This document shows, in pieces, positions 53,376-62,728 of a DNA stretch of 64,000 nucleotides. Position 1 is the stretch's first letter; each line of letters opens with the position of its first letter. The stretch covers positions 744,001 to 808,000 of the forward strand of contig NZ_OMPU01000010.1 in assembly GCF_900313065.1 (NCBI RefSeq), given 5' to 3'. This stretch comes from Kiloniella sp. EL199 (GTDB lineage Bacteria; Pseudomonadota; Alphaproteobacteria; Kiloniellales; Kiloniellaceae). Both the position numbers and the translations under genes were made by a program. The notes beneath the pieces are model-generated. The model saw only the letters and a list, made by a program, of their open reading frames with translations. It made no database searches and was not told the DNA's origin.

Positions 53376-54446
53376 ATGGGGGATGCGGTGCCACAATCAA
53401 ATGCAATCGAAATTTCTGGCGTATGGAAAATTTTTGGAGCGCGGGAAAAAGAAGCTCTGGCTGATGTTGAGGCCAATAATATCAGTAAAAAACAAGTTTT
53501 GGAGAAGTATAACTGTGTCGTTGGTGTTGCTAATGCCACAATGGATATACGCCCCGGCGAAATTTTTTGTATCATGGGATTGTCCGGATCGGGAAAATCC
53601 ACGTTAGTACGTCATATAAATCGGCTCTTGGAACCAACAGCGGGCTCTATCAATGTGAATGGTCAGAATATTATGGCCATGGATTCAGACACTTTGCGAC
53701 AATATCGAAATGAACATATCGCAATGGTGTTTCAGAATTTTGCTCTTATGCCGCACCGATCTGTTCTTGATAATGTGGCTCTGCCCTTGGAAATAAGGGG
53801 CGTAAATAAGAACCAGCGTATGGAAACGGCAATGAAAGCCATCGACATGGTGGACTTGACGCCGTGGGGGAATAAATTTGCCCATGAACTTTCCGGGGGT
53901 ATGCAACAGCGTGTTGGGTTAGCGCGTGCACTTGCGGCAGATCCTGAAATTCTGTTGATGGATGAACCTTTTTCTGCACTTGACCCTCTTATCAGGCGTC
54001 AGTTGCAAGACGAGTTCATGAAACTGGCAGCCCAGATGAACAAAACAACAGTATTCATCACGCATGATCTGGATGAAGCTGTTCGTATCGGTGATCGTAT
54101 CGCAATTATGCGTGATGGCATGGTTATTCAGATCGGAACGCCAGAGGATATTGTTATGAATCCTGTGGATGATTATGTTTCGGACTTTGTGGCGGGTATT
54201 TCAAGATTGAAAGTCGTGCGGGCGCACGCAGTTATGCAATCGCTTTCTGATTATGAAGGTAAAAATGGAAGCCTTAGCGAAAATGCACAAGAATTTTCTG
54301 AAGGTGCTGATCTTGGCGTCTTGATCGAAGCTGCTATTGAGACGGAAAAACCTGCTGCAATTGTTGATCAGGCAGGAAAACGAATTGGAGTTGTTACACG
54401 CGCAGATTTGCTACGTACAGTGATTGAAGGAACGGAAACGTCATGA
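53376..54446 (+). CDS. ProV-type ABC transporter ATP-binding protein with CBS-like C-terminus
   Basis: The protein of about 356 aa is a glycine betaine/L-proline-type ATPase: Walker A GLSGSGKST, HRSVLDNVALPLEIRG, signature LSGGMQQR, Walker B ILLMDEP and ITHDLDEAVRIGDRIAIM. As in other ProV/OpuAA the C-terminal region (about 280-355) resembles a single partial CBS unit (RIGVVTRADLLRTV). ATG at 53376 and GTG at 53388 are both possible starts. It overlaps the permease by 4 nt. Confidence 0.88.
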   Translation: MGDAVPQSNAIEISGVWKIFGAREKEALADVEANNISKKQVLEKYNCVVGVANATMDIRPGEIFCIMGLSGSGKSTLVRHINRLLEPTAGSINVNGQNIMAMDSDTLRQYRNEHIAMVFQNFALMPHRSVLDNVALPLEIRGVNKNQRMETAMKAIDMVDLTPWGNKFAHELSGGMQQRVGLARALAADPEILLMDEPFSALDPLIRRQLQDEFMKLAAQMNKTTVFITHDLDEAVRIGDRIAIMRDGMVIQIGTPEDIVMNPVDDYVSDFVAGISRLKVVRAHAVMQSLSDYEGKNGSLSENAQEFSEGADLGVLIEAAIETEKPAAIVDQAGKRIGVVTRADLLRTVIEGTETS

Positions 54447-55927
54447 CCAGTAATAATGAAACGCTGCTATCCGAATTCGTTGTAACAAACACAAAATATT
54501 ATAAAGAAAATTTCGAAAAAATTGGTGCCAAATCAGGGTTCTCTTGGACCTTTAACTTGATGGCTGCTCTATTGGGGCCAATCTGGTTTGGCATGAGGGG
54601 TTTATGGAGTTGGGCACTTACTTTCATCATCGTAGAAACCTTTGCGTTGATTCAACTTGGGCGTGGTTTGTTCGGGGATCTTGGTGCTGAGGCTAATAGC
54701 CGAATTGCGCAGATAGAGGGAACGCTGAATTTTCGCCGTCAACAGTTGGAAGCTGCAATTAAAAAACAAGCTGATAATGTTGATGTTTTTCAACGAAATA
54801 TTGATTCACTGGAAAAGGCTATCAGTGATATTCAGGCGGAAGCAGCATTAGCCGAAGCAAGTGCAATCTGGATTGCGCTTTTAGGGTTAGTTGTGTTGGT
54901 TTTGATTAAAGTTGCCCAAGGTGTGATTGCTAATTCAGCCCTTGAGCGCCGTTTTTCTGACTGGTTATCTGACAGTACAATTGCATCTGGGTTAAATCCT
55001 TTTCGGACATGTATTAGTATTGTTTTTGTTAGTGTGGTTTTTTCTATTAGTGTTATCCACTATAGTTTTCCCGAGATTACGGGGTGGTTTTCAAAATTCC
55101 CGACAGATCCACAAATTAGACTTGATGCAATTAGTAAAGTCGAACAGTTTTTTGATTTTATTATCCTGTCCGGGCAATGGTTCTTTGATATTATCACGTT
55201 CGGTATCCGTGCCGTTCTGGATGGATTGGAAGTATTGTTTGTTGATACGCCCTGGATTGTGATTGCGAGTTTCATTCTTTTGCTCACATGGCTTTCTGCA
55301 GGATCCAGTGCTGCTATTTATGTTGCAGGATTCCTAGCCTACATGGGATTCCTCGGTTTTTGGGAAAAAGCAATGACCACCTTGGCGTTGCTGGGTACTG
55401 CGGCTTGTATTTCTATTGTAATTGGTATTCCAATTGGATTGTTCTGTGCTCGTCGACCCAGAGTTTATGCTGTGATCCGGCCTGTAATGGATTTCATGCA
55501 AACAATGCCTGCTTTTGTTTTCATGATTCCAGTGATTGCATTCTTTGGAACAGGTAAACCAGCGGCTGTTGTTACCACAATGATTTTTGGGGGCACACCG
55601 GTTGTTCGATTGACAGTGTTGGGACTGCGAGGCGTTCCAGAGACTATTCGCGAAGCTGCTATCGCCTATGGAGCAACGAAATGGTATTTGCTGACCAAAG
55701 TTGATTTGCCATTGGCTGCACCTTCTATCCTTGCCGGAGTAAACCAGACAATTATGTTAAGTCTGGCAATGGTTGTGGTTGCATCGCTGATCGGTGCAAA
55801 AGGGCTCGGAGAAGATGTGCTTGAAGCACTTCAATATGCATCTGTTGGACAGGGTATTTTGGCTGGTTTTGCTATTCTTTTCTGTGCGATGATCCTTGAT
55901 CGTGTCGTCCAGGGCAAGCGTGAATAA
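54443..55927 (+). CDS. ProW-type ABC permease with a long N-terminal extension
   Basis: The 494-aa protein has a normal ProW-like permease part in its C-terminal half (about 290-490, with the EAA-type loop RETIREAAIAYGATKWYLLTK). Before it lies an unusual extension: a DUF2628-like hydrophobic unit (KSGFSWTFNLMAALLGPIWFG, about 25-75), a predicted coiled coil (about 85-135, RQQLEAAIKKQADNVDVFQR) and two further helices. Ordinary ProW has about 350 aa. It overlaps the ATPase gene (ATGA) and ends the operon before a strong terminator. Confidence 0.85.
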   Translation: MTSNNETLLSEFVVTNTKYYKENFEKIGAKSGFSWTFNLMAALLGPIWFGMRGLWSWALTFIIVETFALIQLGRGLFGDLGAEANSRIAQIEGTLNFRRQQLEAAIKKQADNVDVFQRNIDSLEKAISDIQAEAALAEASAIWIALLGLVVLVLIKVAQGVIANSALERRFSDWLSDSTIASGLNPFRTCISIVFVSVVFSISVIHYSFPEITGWFSKFPTDPQIRLDAISKVEQFFDFIILSGQWFFDIITFGIRAVLDGLEVLFVDTPWIVIASFILLLTWLSAGSSAAIYVAGFLAYMGFLGFWEKAMTTLALLGTAACISIVIGIPIGLFCARRPRVYAVIRPVMDFMQTMPAFVFMIPVIAFFGTGKPAAVVTTMIFGGTPVVRLTVLGLRGVPETIREAAIAYGATKWYLLTKVDLPLAAPSILAGVNQTIMLSLAMVVVASLIGAKGLGEDVLEALQYASVGQGILAGFAILFCAMILDRVVQGKRE

Positions 55928-55992
55928 TCTTTCGTTAAGGTGGCGCTATATCAAACACTGGTATCGAGTATGGTGTTGCGAAAGATTATAGA

Positions 55993-56042
55993 AACGCCCC
56001 GAATAACCTTGCTCCCTGTCTTCAAGGTTAATTCGGGGCGTT
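55993..56042 (+). terminator. Strong stem-loop terminating the permease operon
   Basis: AACGCCCCGAAT followed by AACCTTG (55993-56011) pairs with CAAGGTT and ATTCGGGGCGTT (56023-56042) with a one-base bulge, a roughly 19-bp stem. T-run is short (TTATC), but the stem is long and G+C rich and lies 65 nt behind the permease. Confidence 0.75.
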
Positions 56043-56060
56043 ATCAATACTAACTTGTGG

Positions 56061-56798
56061 TCAGGCCAGTTTGAACCAAAAGTCCAGATCTACGCTTTCC
56101 GGATCGAAGATATCCAGAAGTTCGAGACAGGTGTCATCCTGGACATAGCCGTTACAAATTCTTCGTGCCATGCCGAGGTTATCGACAAAGGCGATTTCTG
56201 AATATGTCGTGTCATCAATCTTGCCCATGAAGTGGGCGCGCGGTTCGGTAAACTTGTTCAAATACTTTTGCTCTATCCGATCGGATATTTCCAGCATTGT
56301 TGCCTCATCAAACTGCTCTTGGTCATCAAACTGTTCTGGTGATTTCGGGCTAAAGGTACCAAACTCAATACAGGAAAAATCTGTCGGGACGGTCACACTT
56401 TCCTTGAGGATGGCATTGGCGGTCAGGCGAATGCTATCTGGCTTTAGTAACGCCATGAACTCTTGGGAACTCCTGGCATTGGGATGATTTTCACACATCG
56501 TCATAAAAGATTGATGGTCACTTGCCATAATGGCATCAGCAAAATGGCCTTTGTCATTCCCGAGAAAACAATGCATGGCGATGCCTTCCTGGGTGGATAG
56601 AAAATCTTGCCGCCAGTTAAGTGCTGCTTCGATAATATCAGCGGTTTCGACGCCATCACGTTTTTCATAGCGGGCGAAGCCCATTGTTTTGAGGGGGCCA
56701 GGGTCCTTTTGAAACATGCCTGTTCTTCCATTTCTATCAATATCAGTTTTATACATTAGAGGCTTAATTGCCTGATTTGATTGTTGCCATGTGCTCAT
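56061..56798 (-). CDS. Hypothetical protein, 245 aa
   Basis: An acidic soluble 245-aa protein (pI low, Asp/Glu rich) without signal peptide or recognised domain; segments include GFARYEKRDGVETADIIEA and FWFKLA at the end. A downstream ATG at residue 28 is possible. It is convergent with the permease operon. Function unknown. Confidence 0.6.
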   Translation of the reverse strand: MSTWQQSNQAIKPLMYKTDIDRNGRTGMFQKDPGPLKTMGFARYEKRDGVETADIIEAALNWRQDFLSTQEGIAMHCFLGNDKGHFADAIMASDHQSFMTMCENHPNARSSQEFMALLKPDSIRLTANAILKESVTVPTDFSCIEFGTFSPKSPEQFDDQEQFDEATMLEISDRIEQKYLNKFTEPRAHFMGKIDDTTYSEIAFVDNLGMARRICNGYVQDDTCLELLDIFDPESVDLDFWFKLA

Positions 56799-56915
56799 CC
56801 AGATTTAGGTGCTTCCAGAGATCTGGTTCTGGAATTAGTCACATGGGCTTGTGAAGAGAGTTATACTGGATACCCCTGACAATTTATGTCAGGGTAGTTT
56901 CTCTAGCTTGGAAAA

Positions 56916-57596
56916 ATGATGCGCGTTCAAAGACTCTTCTCCATCCTCGACCGTTTGCGGGCAAGGCGACAGCCTGTCTCGGCGGAAAGTCTTGCCGAAG
57001 AACTCGGCGTTTCGTTGCGGACGATCTATCGCGACATGGTGACGTTGCAGTCTATGGGTGCACCTGTGCGCGGCGAAGGAGGCATTGGCTATCAGATAGA
57101 AAAGGGATATTTTCTGCCCCCTCTGCATTTTGATGCGGATGAGCTGGAGGCTATTATTATCGGGATGCGTTTGGTGGCAGCACGCGGGGACAAGCCGCTG
57201 GCAGATGCTGCAACACGGGCATCTGCGAAAATATCTGCTGTGCTGCCGGAAGACATGGGAGACAGCTATTATGATGCGCCTTTGCTGGCCTATTCAGTTC
57301 AACCAAAATCCGAGGAAGAAACAATTGATTTTCTCAGTCCGGTAAGAACAGCAGTGCGTGATCGGGCGTTGCTAGAGATCCATTATCTGGACTTAAAAGG
57401 CCAGTCGAGTGAACGTATTATTCGCCCCCTTGGCCTTACAGCCTTTGACAAGGTATGGCTGTTGACGTCGTGGTGTGAAAAAAGTGATGATTTCCGATCT
57501 TTTCGTATCGACCGTTTGCAAAGTGTCCAGCGAACTGGGGAGAAATTTCGCAGAGAAGCGGGGAAGGAATTCCGTGATTACCTCAAGAGGTTATGA
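56916..57596 (+). CDS. YafY-type HTH-WYL transcriptional regulator
   Basis: The 226-aa protein has a DeoR/HTH_11 domain (RVQRLFSILDRLRARRQPVSA, LGVSLRTIYRDMVTLQSMG) and a WYL domain (about 130-215, ALLEIHYLDLKGQSSERIIR, the PLGLTAFDKVWLLTSWCE strand with its conserved Trp). WYL regulators often respond to nucleic acid or small molecule signals. It starts a short rightward group but no clear target is adjacent. Confidence 0.85.
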   Translation: MMRVQRLFSILDRLRARRQPVSAESLAEELGVSLRTIYRDMVTLQSMGAPVRGEGGIGYQIEKGYFLPPLHFDADELEAIIIGMRLVAARGDKPLADAATRASAKISAVLPEDMGDSYYDAPLLAYSVQPKSEEETIDFLSPVRTAVRDRALLEIHYLDLKGQSSERIIRPLGLTAFDKVWLLTSWCEKSDDFRSFRIDRLQSVQRTGEKFRREAGKEFRDYLKRL

Positions 57597-57605
57597 TTTA
57601 TCCTG

Positions 57606-57899
57606 TTAGAAAGAACGAATTGCCTCATTGTCTTTTTCCGTTGGATAGAACTGTTTCTTTTCAGGCATGTCATAGAATAGTGTTCCATCAATTCCTTGAA
57701 CATCCTTCTTACTGACCCTGTTTTTCCATAACAAATTCGATAAATCCAATGCCACAGTTTCACTTAGGCGCTGAAAAAGATCATCATTGAATTCAATGTC
57801 TTGGTTATTCGGAAAAATCAAATTGAAGCTTTCATCATCAATAGAAAAGATATCATAGGTACAATTTTGTGCTGGCTCGATTATTTGAATATTTTTCAT
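57606..57899 (-). CDS. Hypothetical protein, 97 aa
   Basis: A 97-aa acidic soluble protein of unknown function (MKNIQIIEPAQNCTYDIF start). No domain recognised. It is antisense to nothing recognisable and faces the WYL regulator end to end, so it is probably a real small gene. Confidence 0.5.
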   Translation of the reverse strand: MKNIQIIEPAQNCTYDIFSIDDESFNLIFPNNQDIEFNDDLFQRLSETVALDLSNLLWKNRVSKKDVQGIDGTLFYDMPEKKQFYPTEKDNEAIRSF

Positions 57900-58016
57900 A
57901 ATCTCGTTTGGAGTGTGGGTGGAAAGTCAAAATTTTGTGTAAATATTATCATTGCTAAAGTCCTTTTATCTAATACTATTTTCAAGGAATTACCTTTAGA
58001 AACGAAAGAAACAGGG

Positions 58017-58436
58017 ATGAAATATTTACACACCATGGTACGGGTCTCTGACCTTGATGCTTCGATGGATTTCTATTGCAACAAACTGGGCCTTGTCGAA
58101 ACCCGACGTTTTGATAATCCGGAAGGGCGTTTTACCATTGTTATGCTGGCTGCACCGGGGCAACCGGAAGCGGAGCTGGAATTGACCTATAATTATGACC
58201 CTGAAGAACTCTCCGGGGATCGTAATTTTGGCCATCTGGCCTATGCTGTCGATAATATCTATGAATTCTGTCAAAAGCTTATGGATCAGGGCGTGACAAT
58301 CAATCGCCCCCCACGCGACGGACGTATGGCTTTTATCAAATCCCCTGATGGAATTTCTGTTGAACTTTTGCATGCAGATGGATCTCTACCTGTTCAGGAG
58401 CCCTGGGCATCTATGGAAAATATCGGAAGCTGGTAA
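58017..58436 (+). CDS. gloA: Lactoylglutathione lyase-type VOC protein
   Basis: The 139-aa protein follows glyoxalase I: HTMVRVSDLDASMDFYCNKLG, the EAELELTYNYDPEE block, NFGHLAYAVDNIYEFC and KSPDGISVELL, with His/Glu at the expected metal positions (His5, Glu near 58, His near 76, Glu near 123). It would isomerise the hemithioacetal of methylglyoxal and glutathione to lactoylglutathione. ATG at 58017 (GGG at -3, weak SD) gives the family-normal N-terminus; the frame runs 72 codons further upstream without support. Confidence 0.78.
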   Translation: MKYLHTMVRVSDLDASMDFYCNKLGLVETRRFDNPEGRFTIVMLAAPGQPEAELELTYNYDPEELSGDRNFGHLAYAVDNIYEFCQKLMDQGVTINRPPRDGRMAFIKSPDGISVELLHADGSLPVQEPWASMENIGSW

Positions 58437-58650
58437 ATAAAAGCCACCCTTATTAAAATTGAACGGCCTGATTTTTCAAAAGCGTATCCTTCTTTTATAA
58501 CCTGGATAAGAGACTTGTTACGTATGGAGGGGTGGCATTGATAGCAAGAATTTGCAGTTCAGGACTGTTTCTGGGCTTGAGATGCTTGACTTCTTTTCTC
58601 TTTCGGTTCTTTGCTTTGGTATGATCATTTAAGAGAGAAAGAGTGAAGAT

Positions 58651-59283
58651 ATGTTTGATATCGCGATTAATTTGAATTTGTGGCTGGCTTTTGTTGTGGC
58701 TACTGCTGTCCTGGCAATTATTCCAGGGCCAATTGTTACCCTGGTTATTGCAAATAGTCTAAGCCAGGGAACACGTGCAGGTATTGCAAATGTTATGGGA
58801 ACTGTTTTAGGGAATGTGGTTTTGTTCCTGATCGGTGGTTTGGGGATGGCGTGGGTTTTGACGGCATTATCAAACTGGTTTGATGTTCTCAGGCTCGCAG
58901 GGGCGATATATCTTGTTTATCTCGGTGTTAAGTCCTGGCGCAGCAAGGGGCAGGGATTGGAAGATCAAGAAATAACAAAACCGGGTAAGTCATTGTTTCT
59001 ACAGGGTGTAGTTGTTGCAATTACAAATCCGAAAACCATTATATTTTACGCCGCTTTTTTTCCTCAGTTCATGGATCCGACCCTGTCAGCGCCGGGCCAG
59101 CTTTTTGTTTTGAGTGTCACCTTCCTCGTTGTTGCCGCTGTTTTGGATATGACCTATGCCTTTCTGGCGGGCAGGTTGCGTCCTTATCTTCTGGGGGCAC
59201 GACGCGCAGCCATCAGAAATAAAATTACGGGCCTTTTACTAATTGTCACCGGAGTTGCCCTGGCTTTTACCCGGAAAAGCTGA
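58651..59283 (+). CDS. LysE/RhtB-family amino acid exporter
   Basis: The 210-aa protein has the LysE fingerprint IIPGPIVTLVIANSLSQG at the first helices and the NPKTIIFYAAFFPQF helix, with about six membrane segments. It is a second member of the family in this window (with 8050-8706) and exports an unknown amino acid. Monocistronic. Confidence 0.87.
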   Translation: MFDIAINLNLWLAFVVATAVLAIIPGPIVTLVIANSLSQGTRAGIANVMGTVLGNVVLFLIGGLGMAWVLTALSNWFDVLRLAGAIYLVYLGVKSWRSKGQGLEDQEITKPGKSLFLQGVVVAITNPKTIIFYAAFFPQFMDPTLSAPGQLFVLSVTFLVVAAVLDMTYAFLAGRLRPYLLGARRAAIRNKITGLLLIVTGVALAFTRKS

Positions 59284-59344
59284 AGCTACACTTTTAACGT
59301 ACGATGATTTTTCTTAAGATGATTATTTTGAAGTCGTACGGATG

Positions 59345-59773
59345 TTATTGATTTATCACATAGATCCTTTGGGCACCCATATTGGCAATAATGCTTAACG
59401 CTATACCCAGTACAAGAACGATTACACCGAAGTATGCCAAGACACTGAATGCAGAAAGCTGCATAATGCTGCCACCAAATCCATAAAGAAAATTTGTCGC
59501 CCTGAAGTTTTTGATGATCAAAAAGAAGCCAATACAGGCTCCAACAATCATAAGAACAATGCCATTCAAGACATCACCGTTTTCTGCTATTGAATTTAAA
59601 CGCCACTCATTGCCAATAAATACTAAAACAACAGCAATACCAACAATTACAAATGATAGTTTTGTGAAAAACTGGTACTCGAATTTTTCAGCACAATGTT
59701 TGTTAAAAGCCCAAAATGCCCATAAAATTCCTACAAAGATTATCAAGCCACCAAGTATCTGCAATACGAGCAT
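59345..59773 (-). CDS. Small membrane protein, 142 aa
   Basis: A 142-aa protein with four membrane helices (LQILGGLIIFVGILWAFWAF, LSFVIVGIAVVLVFIG, GIVLMIVGACIGFFLII, LSAFSVLAYFGVIVLVLGI). No conserved motif is recognised. It is convergent with the LysE-type gene. Confidence 0.65.
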   Translation of the reverse strand: MLVLQILGGLIIFVGILWAFWAFNKHCAEKFEYQFFTKLSFVIVGIAVVLVFIGNEWRLNSIAENGDVLNGIVLMIVGACIGFFLIIKNFRATNFLYGFGGSIMQLSAFSVLAYFGVIVLVLGIALSIIANMGAQRIYVINQ

Positions 59774-60104
59774 TTTGAAGCCTCTTGATTAAATGTGGGT
59801 CTCTTTTTATTTGAGAGATATTTGTTTGTGTTAATTTTTGGTTGTAAATGTAATTTTTTGCACAGGCAATATGTTTTATACAGAAATAAAGTTTGGCGAT
59901 ATTATTCTGCTAGATTTTTTTTGGGGTATATCATCAAAAAGGGCTTCTTTTATTGAAGCCTCCACACCCAAAATACGTAATACACAGGCCTGAGGATTAA
60001 TTTGCTCAGGCTTTTGTTTCAAAGAGGAATAAATTCAACCTTTAGGATACTTCTATAACTGACCAGTAATGATGGCAGGTAGGTGTGTGAAAAGGACGAA
60101 TGTC
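59774..60104. other. Intergenic region with two stem-loops
   Basis: GGCTTC (59942-59947) pairs with GAAGCC (59955-59960), followed on the minus strand by a T-run, and may terminate the leftward TRAP gene. GCCTGAG (59988-59994) pairs with CTCAGGC (60005-60011), followed on the plus strand by TTTTG. No gene is seen. Confidence 0.5.
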
Positions 60105-61172
60105 TTACTTCACAACATCCCGAACAAGATATTCAGAGTTTGCAGCCCATGCTTTTTGATAGTCAAAGTATGAGTCCATAATTGTCTGCATGGAAGTATC
60201 ACCAGCATCTGCAAGTTCTTTTGCTTTTTTACGTGCCCAGTTACGACCAGCTTCGCGCATTTCCTCAACAACGGTATTGTCGAGGGTAATCATTTCAACG
60301 TTGGTTTTCTTGTACTCTGCCATAGCTTTTATGTCAGAGTTACCGAAATGGGCATAGCTTTCATAGGTCGTCAGTTTTGCCGCAGCCTCAATTTGGGCTT
60401 TGAGGTCATCGGAAAGAGCATCCCATGTTTCCGCTTTAACAAAGACTTCCCAGAGGAAAGAGGGCTGATGCACGCCAGGCATAATGATATAGGGGGCAAC
60501 TTCGTGGAAACCTTCGCTCAGGTTCGCACCAGGAGTTGACCATTCAATCGCATCAACACCTTTCCTTTGTAGCAGTGTGTAAATTTCACCGCCCGGTACA
60601 ACGGTTGGTACACCGCCGTAAATTTCTTCTACCACAACGGCCCATGCGCCGGATGTTCGGTACTTGAGGCCTTTGAGATCAGCTGTTGTTCTGATTTCCT
60701 TGTTAGAGTGTGCCATAAACTCGGATGTGCCGATGCCCACGACAATGGAATGAAGGCCCATTTTTTCACGACGCAAGTCCTGTAGCATCTTTTCGCCACC
60801 ACCGTTATACACCCAGTGCAGGGTTGCTTCGCCTGACATACCGCCGGGGAAGCTGGCAAAAATGGCGTTTGTAGGATCCTGATTGACAAGATATGAAGGG
60901 GTGGAGTGTCCTGCATCAACCAAGCCATCCTGAACGGCTTCGTATACTTTAAAGGCTGGAACAATAACACCGGCGCCAAATGGCTGTACTTCCAGTTTTC
61001 CACCAGTTGTGACTTCTATATTTGCGGCAAAACGTTCCATGAAGTTTTTATAGAAAAAAGATCCTTCGGAAATAGCGGCTGGCATACGCCATGTGATTTC
61101 AGCTGCATTTGCTATTGTTCCTGTACAGATGGAACCCGCAATAAGAGCCGGGGCGATAAGTTTTTTAAACAT
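60105..61172 (-). CDS. TRAP transporter substrate-binding protein (DctP), orphan
   Basis: The 356-aa protein has a signal peptide (LIAPALIAGSICTGTIANA) and the DctP-type fold with the carboxylate-anchoring region near residue 160-180 (LKGLKYRTSGAWAVVVEEIYGGVP) and EWSTPGANLSEGFHEVAP, of the TAXI-unlike, DctP family, binding organic acids in the periplasm. ATG at 61172 with GGAG upstream is chosen. No DctQ or DctM permease gene lies on either side, so this is an unpaired binding protein in this window. It is divergent from the AraC regulator. Confidence 0.85.
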   Translation of the reverse strand: MFKKLIAPALIAGSICTGTIANAAEITWRMPAAISEGSFFYKNFMERFAANIEVTTGGKLEVQPFGAGVIVPAFKVYEAVQDGLVDAGHSTPSYLVNQDPTNAIFASFPGGMSGEATLHWVYNGGGEKMLQDLRREKMGLHSIVVGIGTSEFMAHSNKEIRTTADLKGLKYRTSGAWAVVVEEIYGGVPTVVPGGEIYTLLQRKGVDAIEWSTPGANLSEGFHEVAPYIIMPGVHQPSFLWEVFVKAETWDALSDDLKAQIEAAAKLTTYESYAHFGNSDIKAMAEYKKTNVEMITLDNTVVEEMREAGRNWARKKAKELADAGDTSMQTIMDSYFDYQKAWAANSEYLVRDVVK

Positions 61173-61548
61173 GAAGTTCTCCACTATCCCATACCCTTAT
61201 TCCGGGTACATACCCCTTCTTCCGGGGTTTGATGGGGTCGTACACCTGACTACCAGTATGGAACCATTGCCAAAAGCAGTGTGGCACGACCTACTTGATA
61301 TGTTAAGCAGTTGTTTGTTTTTGAATTAACGAGCCCGGTTTAAAGCCAGTATGGTTTCGGGCCCTCAAAGCTAACTTTGTTATGTCCAATCGTTTGGTAA
61401 CACTAGCATAGCAATTGCTGTGTATAATATTTAATATTAGGTGTGCGAATTTCCTATGTGTATAACATTGGGAACAGAGGAAGATATTGATATGCTTGGG
61501 TCAATGACATCTGCGAATTTTTATATCTAAAACTAATAATTGAGCGTC
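61173..61548. promoter_or_regulatory. Divergent promoter region of DctP and AraC genes
   Basis: A 376-bp gap between the leftward binding protein gene and the rightward AraC gene, with no coding feature. Its right part is A+T rich (TATAATATTTAATATTAGG near 61425). It should contain both promoters and any AraC site; no clear palindrome is identified. Confidence 0.4.
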
Positions 61549-62184
61549 ATGGACAACAGTGTTTTGGAAGTTTGGCAGTCAGTTGCTGGGCAAAATGATC
61601 AAGCTTATATAATTCCTGATGGTTGTTGCGACTTGATTTTCAAATCCCGACCCGGACAAGAACCAGTATGGTTTGTGTCTGACCTTGCTGAAACCAGCCA
61701 AATTGTGTCTGTGGAAAAAGGGGACCATTTCACGGGCTATCGATTGCGAGCCGGATCTGAGGTTCAGATTGATACCTTGGTTAATGCTGTACATGGCCGT
61801 TTTCCTGATCAGGAGACCTTGGATCTCATCAATCACTATACCACTTGTGATGATAATATTGACGAAGCTCTACAGTGTTTGGCTTCTAATGTCGTTACAG
61901 TACAGGATGCGGCCTTGACACTTGGGATAAGTGCAAGGACTTTACAGCGACATATTGTTCACAAGACAGGAAAATCCCCGGTTTTTTGGCATCGGCTGGC
62001 CCGGGTTCGCAAAGCCGGGCGTGATATACAACAGGCGAATTCCCTTGCCGAATTTGCCTTTGAGTACGGCTTTTCCGACCAAGCTCATATGACCCGGGAA
62101 TTCAAACAGTGGTTTTCATTAAGTCCTCGTGCTTTTCAAAAGATTTCATTGAAGGAAGGCATCTTTCAAGTTGGGTATGAGTAA
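61549..62184 (+). CDS. AraC-family transcriptional regulator
   Basis: The protein of about 211 aa has a C-terminal AraC/HTH_18 domain (about residues 110-205: LTLGISARTLQRHIVHKTGK, EFAFEYGFSDQAHMTREFKQ) and an N-terminal cupin-like sensor (IPDGCCDLIFK). ATG at 61549 is preferred over TTG three codons earlier. Divergent from the TRAP binding protein, it may regulate it. Confidence 0.85.
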   Translation: MDNSVLEVWQSVAGQNDQAYIIPDGCCDLIFKSRPGQEPVWFVSDLAETSQIVSVEKGDHFTGYRLRAGSEVQIDTLVNAVHGRFPDQETLDLINHYTTCDDNIDEALQCLASNVVTVQDAALTLGISARTLQRHIVHKTGKSPVFWHRLARVRKAGRDIQQANSLAEFAFEYGFSDQAHMTREFKQWFSLSPRAFQKISLKEGIFQVGYE

Positions 62185-62254
62185 GAGGTATTAGCGATAA
62201 TTAACAGTTCGTCTAAGATAATTTTTGATTTCACATCAGAGGGAACGACGTCTT

Positions 62255-62728
62255 GTGACTATTCATCAGTTCACATCTTCTGCGTTGGTTTATCACAAAG
62301 GAAATTTTTTAGTTCTTTGGCATGAGAAGCTGAAGATGTGGCTATACCCTGGTGGTCATGTCGAAAGCGATGAAGATCCGGTAGAAGCTCTTTTGCGTGA
62401 AGTCAGGGAAGAAGTTGGCATTCAAATTACAATCCTGCCTTTCTTTTCTATAAATGCAAAACTTAAAGAATGTCTTGTTGAAACTGAAGTTGTTGATCTT
62501 GTTCAACCAATATTGACATTGAAACAGCCTGTTCAGGATAAAAGAGATGGTGCACATTATCATATTGATCAAATATATTTATGCAGGCCTGTACATCCCT
62601 TTTCTATTGAAGAAGGGAATAAAGTCAAATGGGTTTCTGTCGAAGAATGTCGCGAGTTGTTAACACCAACGGAACTTCCAGAAATATTTGAGTTTGCGTC
62701 TGAGTTGATGACAAGAAATAGTTGTTAA
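62255..62728 (+). CDS. NUDIX hydrolase
   Basis: The protein of about 157 aa contains a complete Nudix box, GGHVESDEDPVEALLREVREE followed by VG, with the metal-binding REVREE glutamates. It hydrolyses a nucleoside diphosphate derivative; the substrate is not readable. GTG at 62255 is chosen; TTG at 62225 is an in-frame alternative. Single gene behind the AraC gene. Confidence 0.85.
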   Translation: MTIHQFTSSALVYHKGNFLVLWHEKLKMWLYPGGHVESDEDPVEALLREVREEVGIQITILPFFSINAKLKECLVETEVVDLVQPILTLKQPVQDKRDGAHYHIDQIYLCRPVHPFSIEEGNKVKWVSVEECRELLTPTELPEIFEFASELMTRNSC

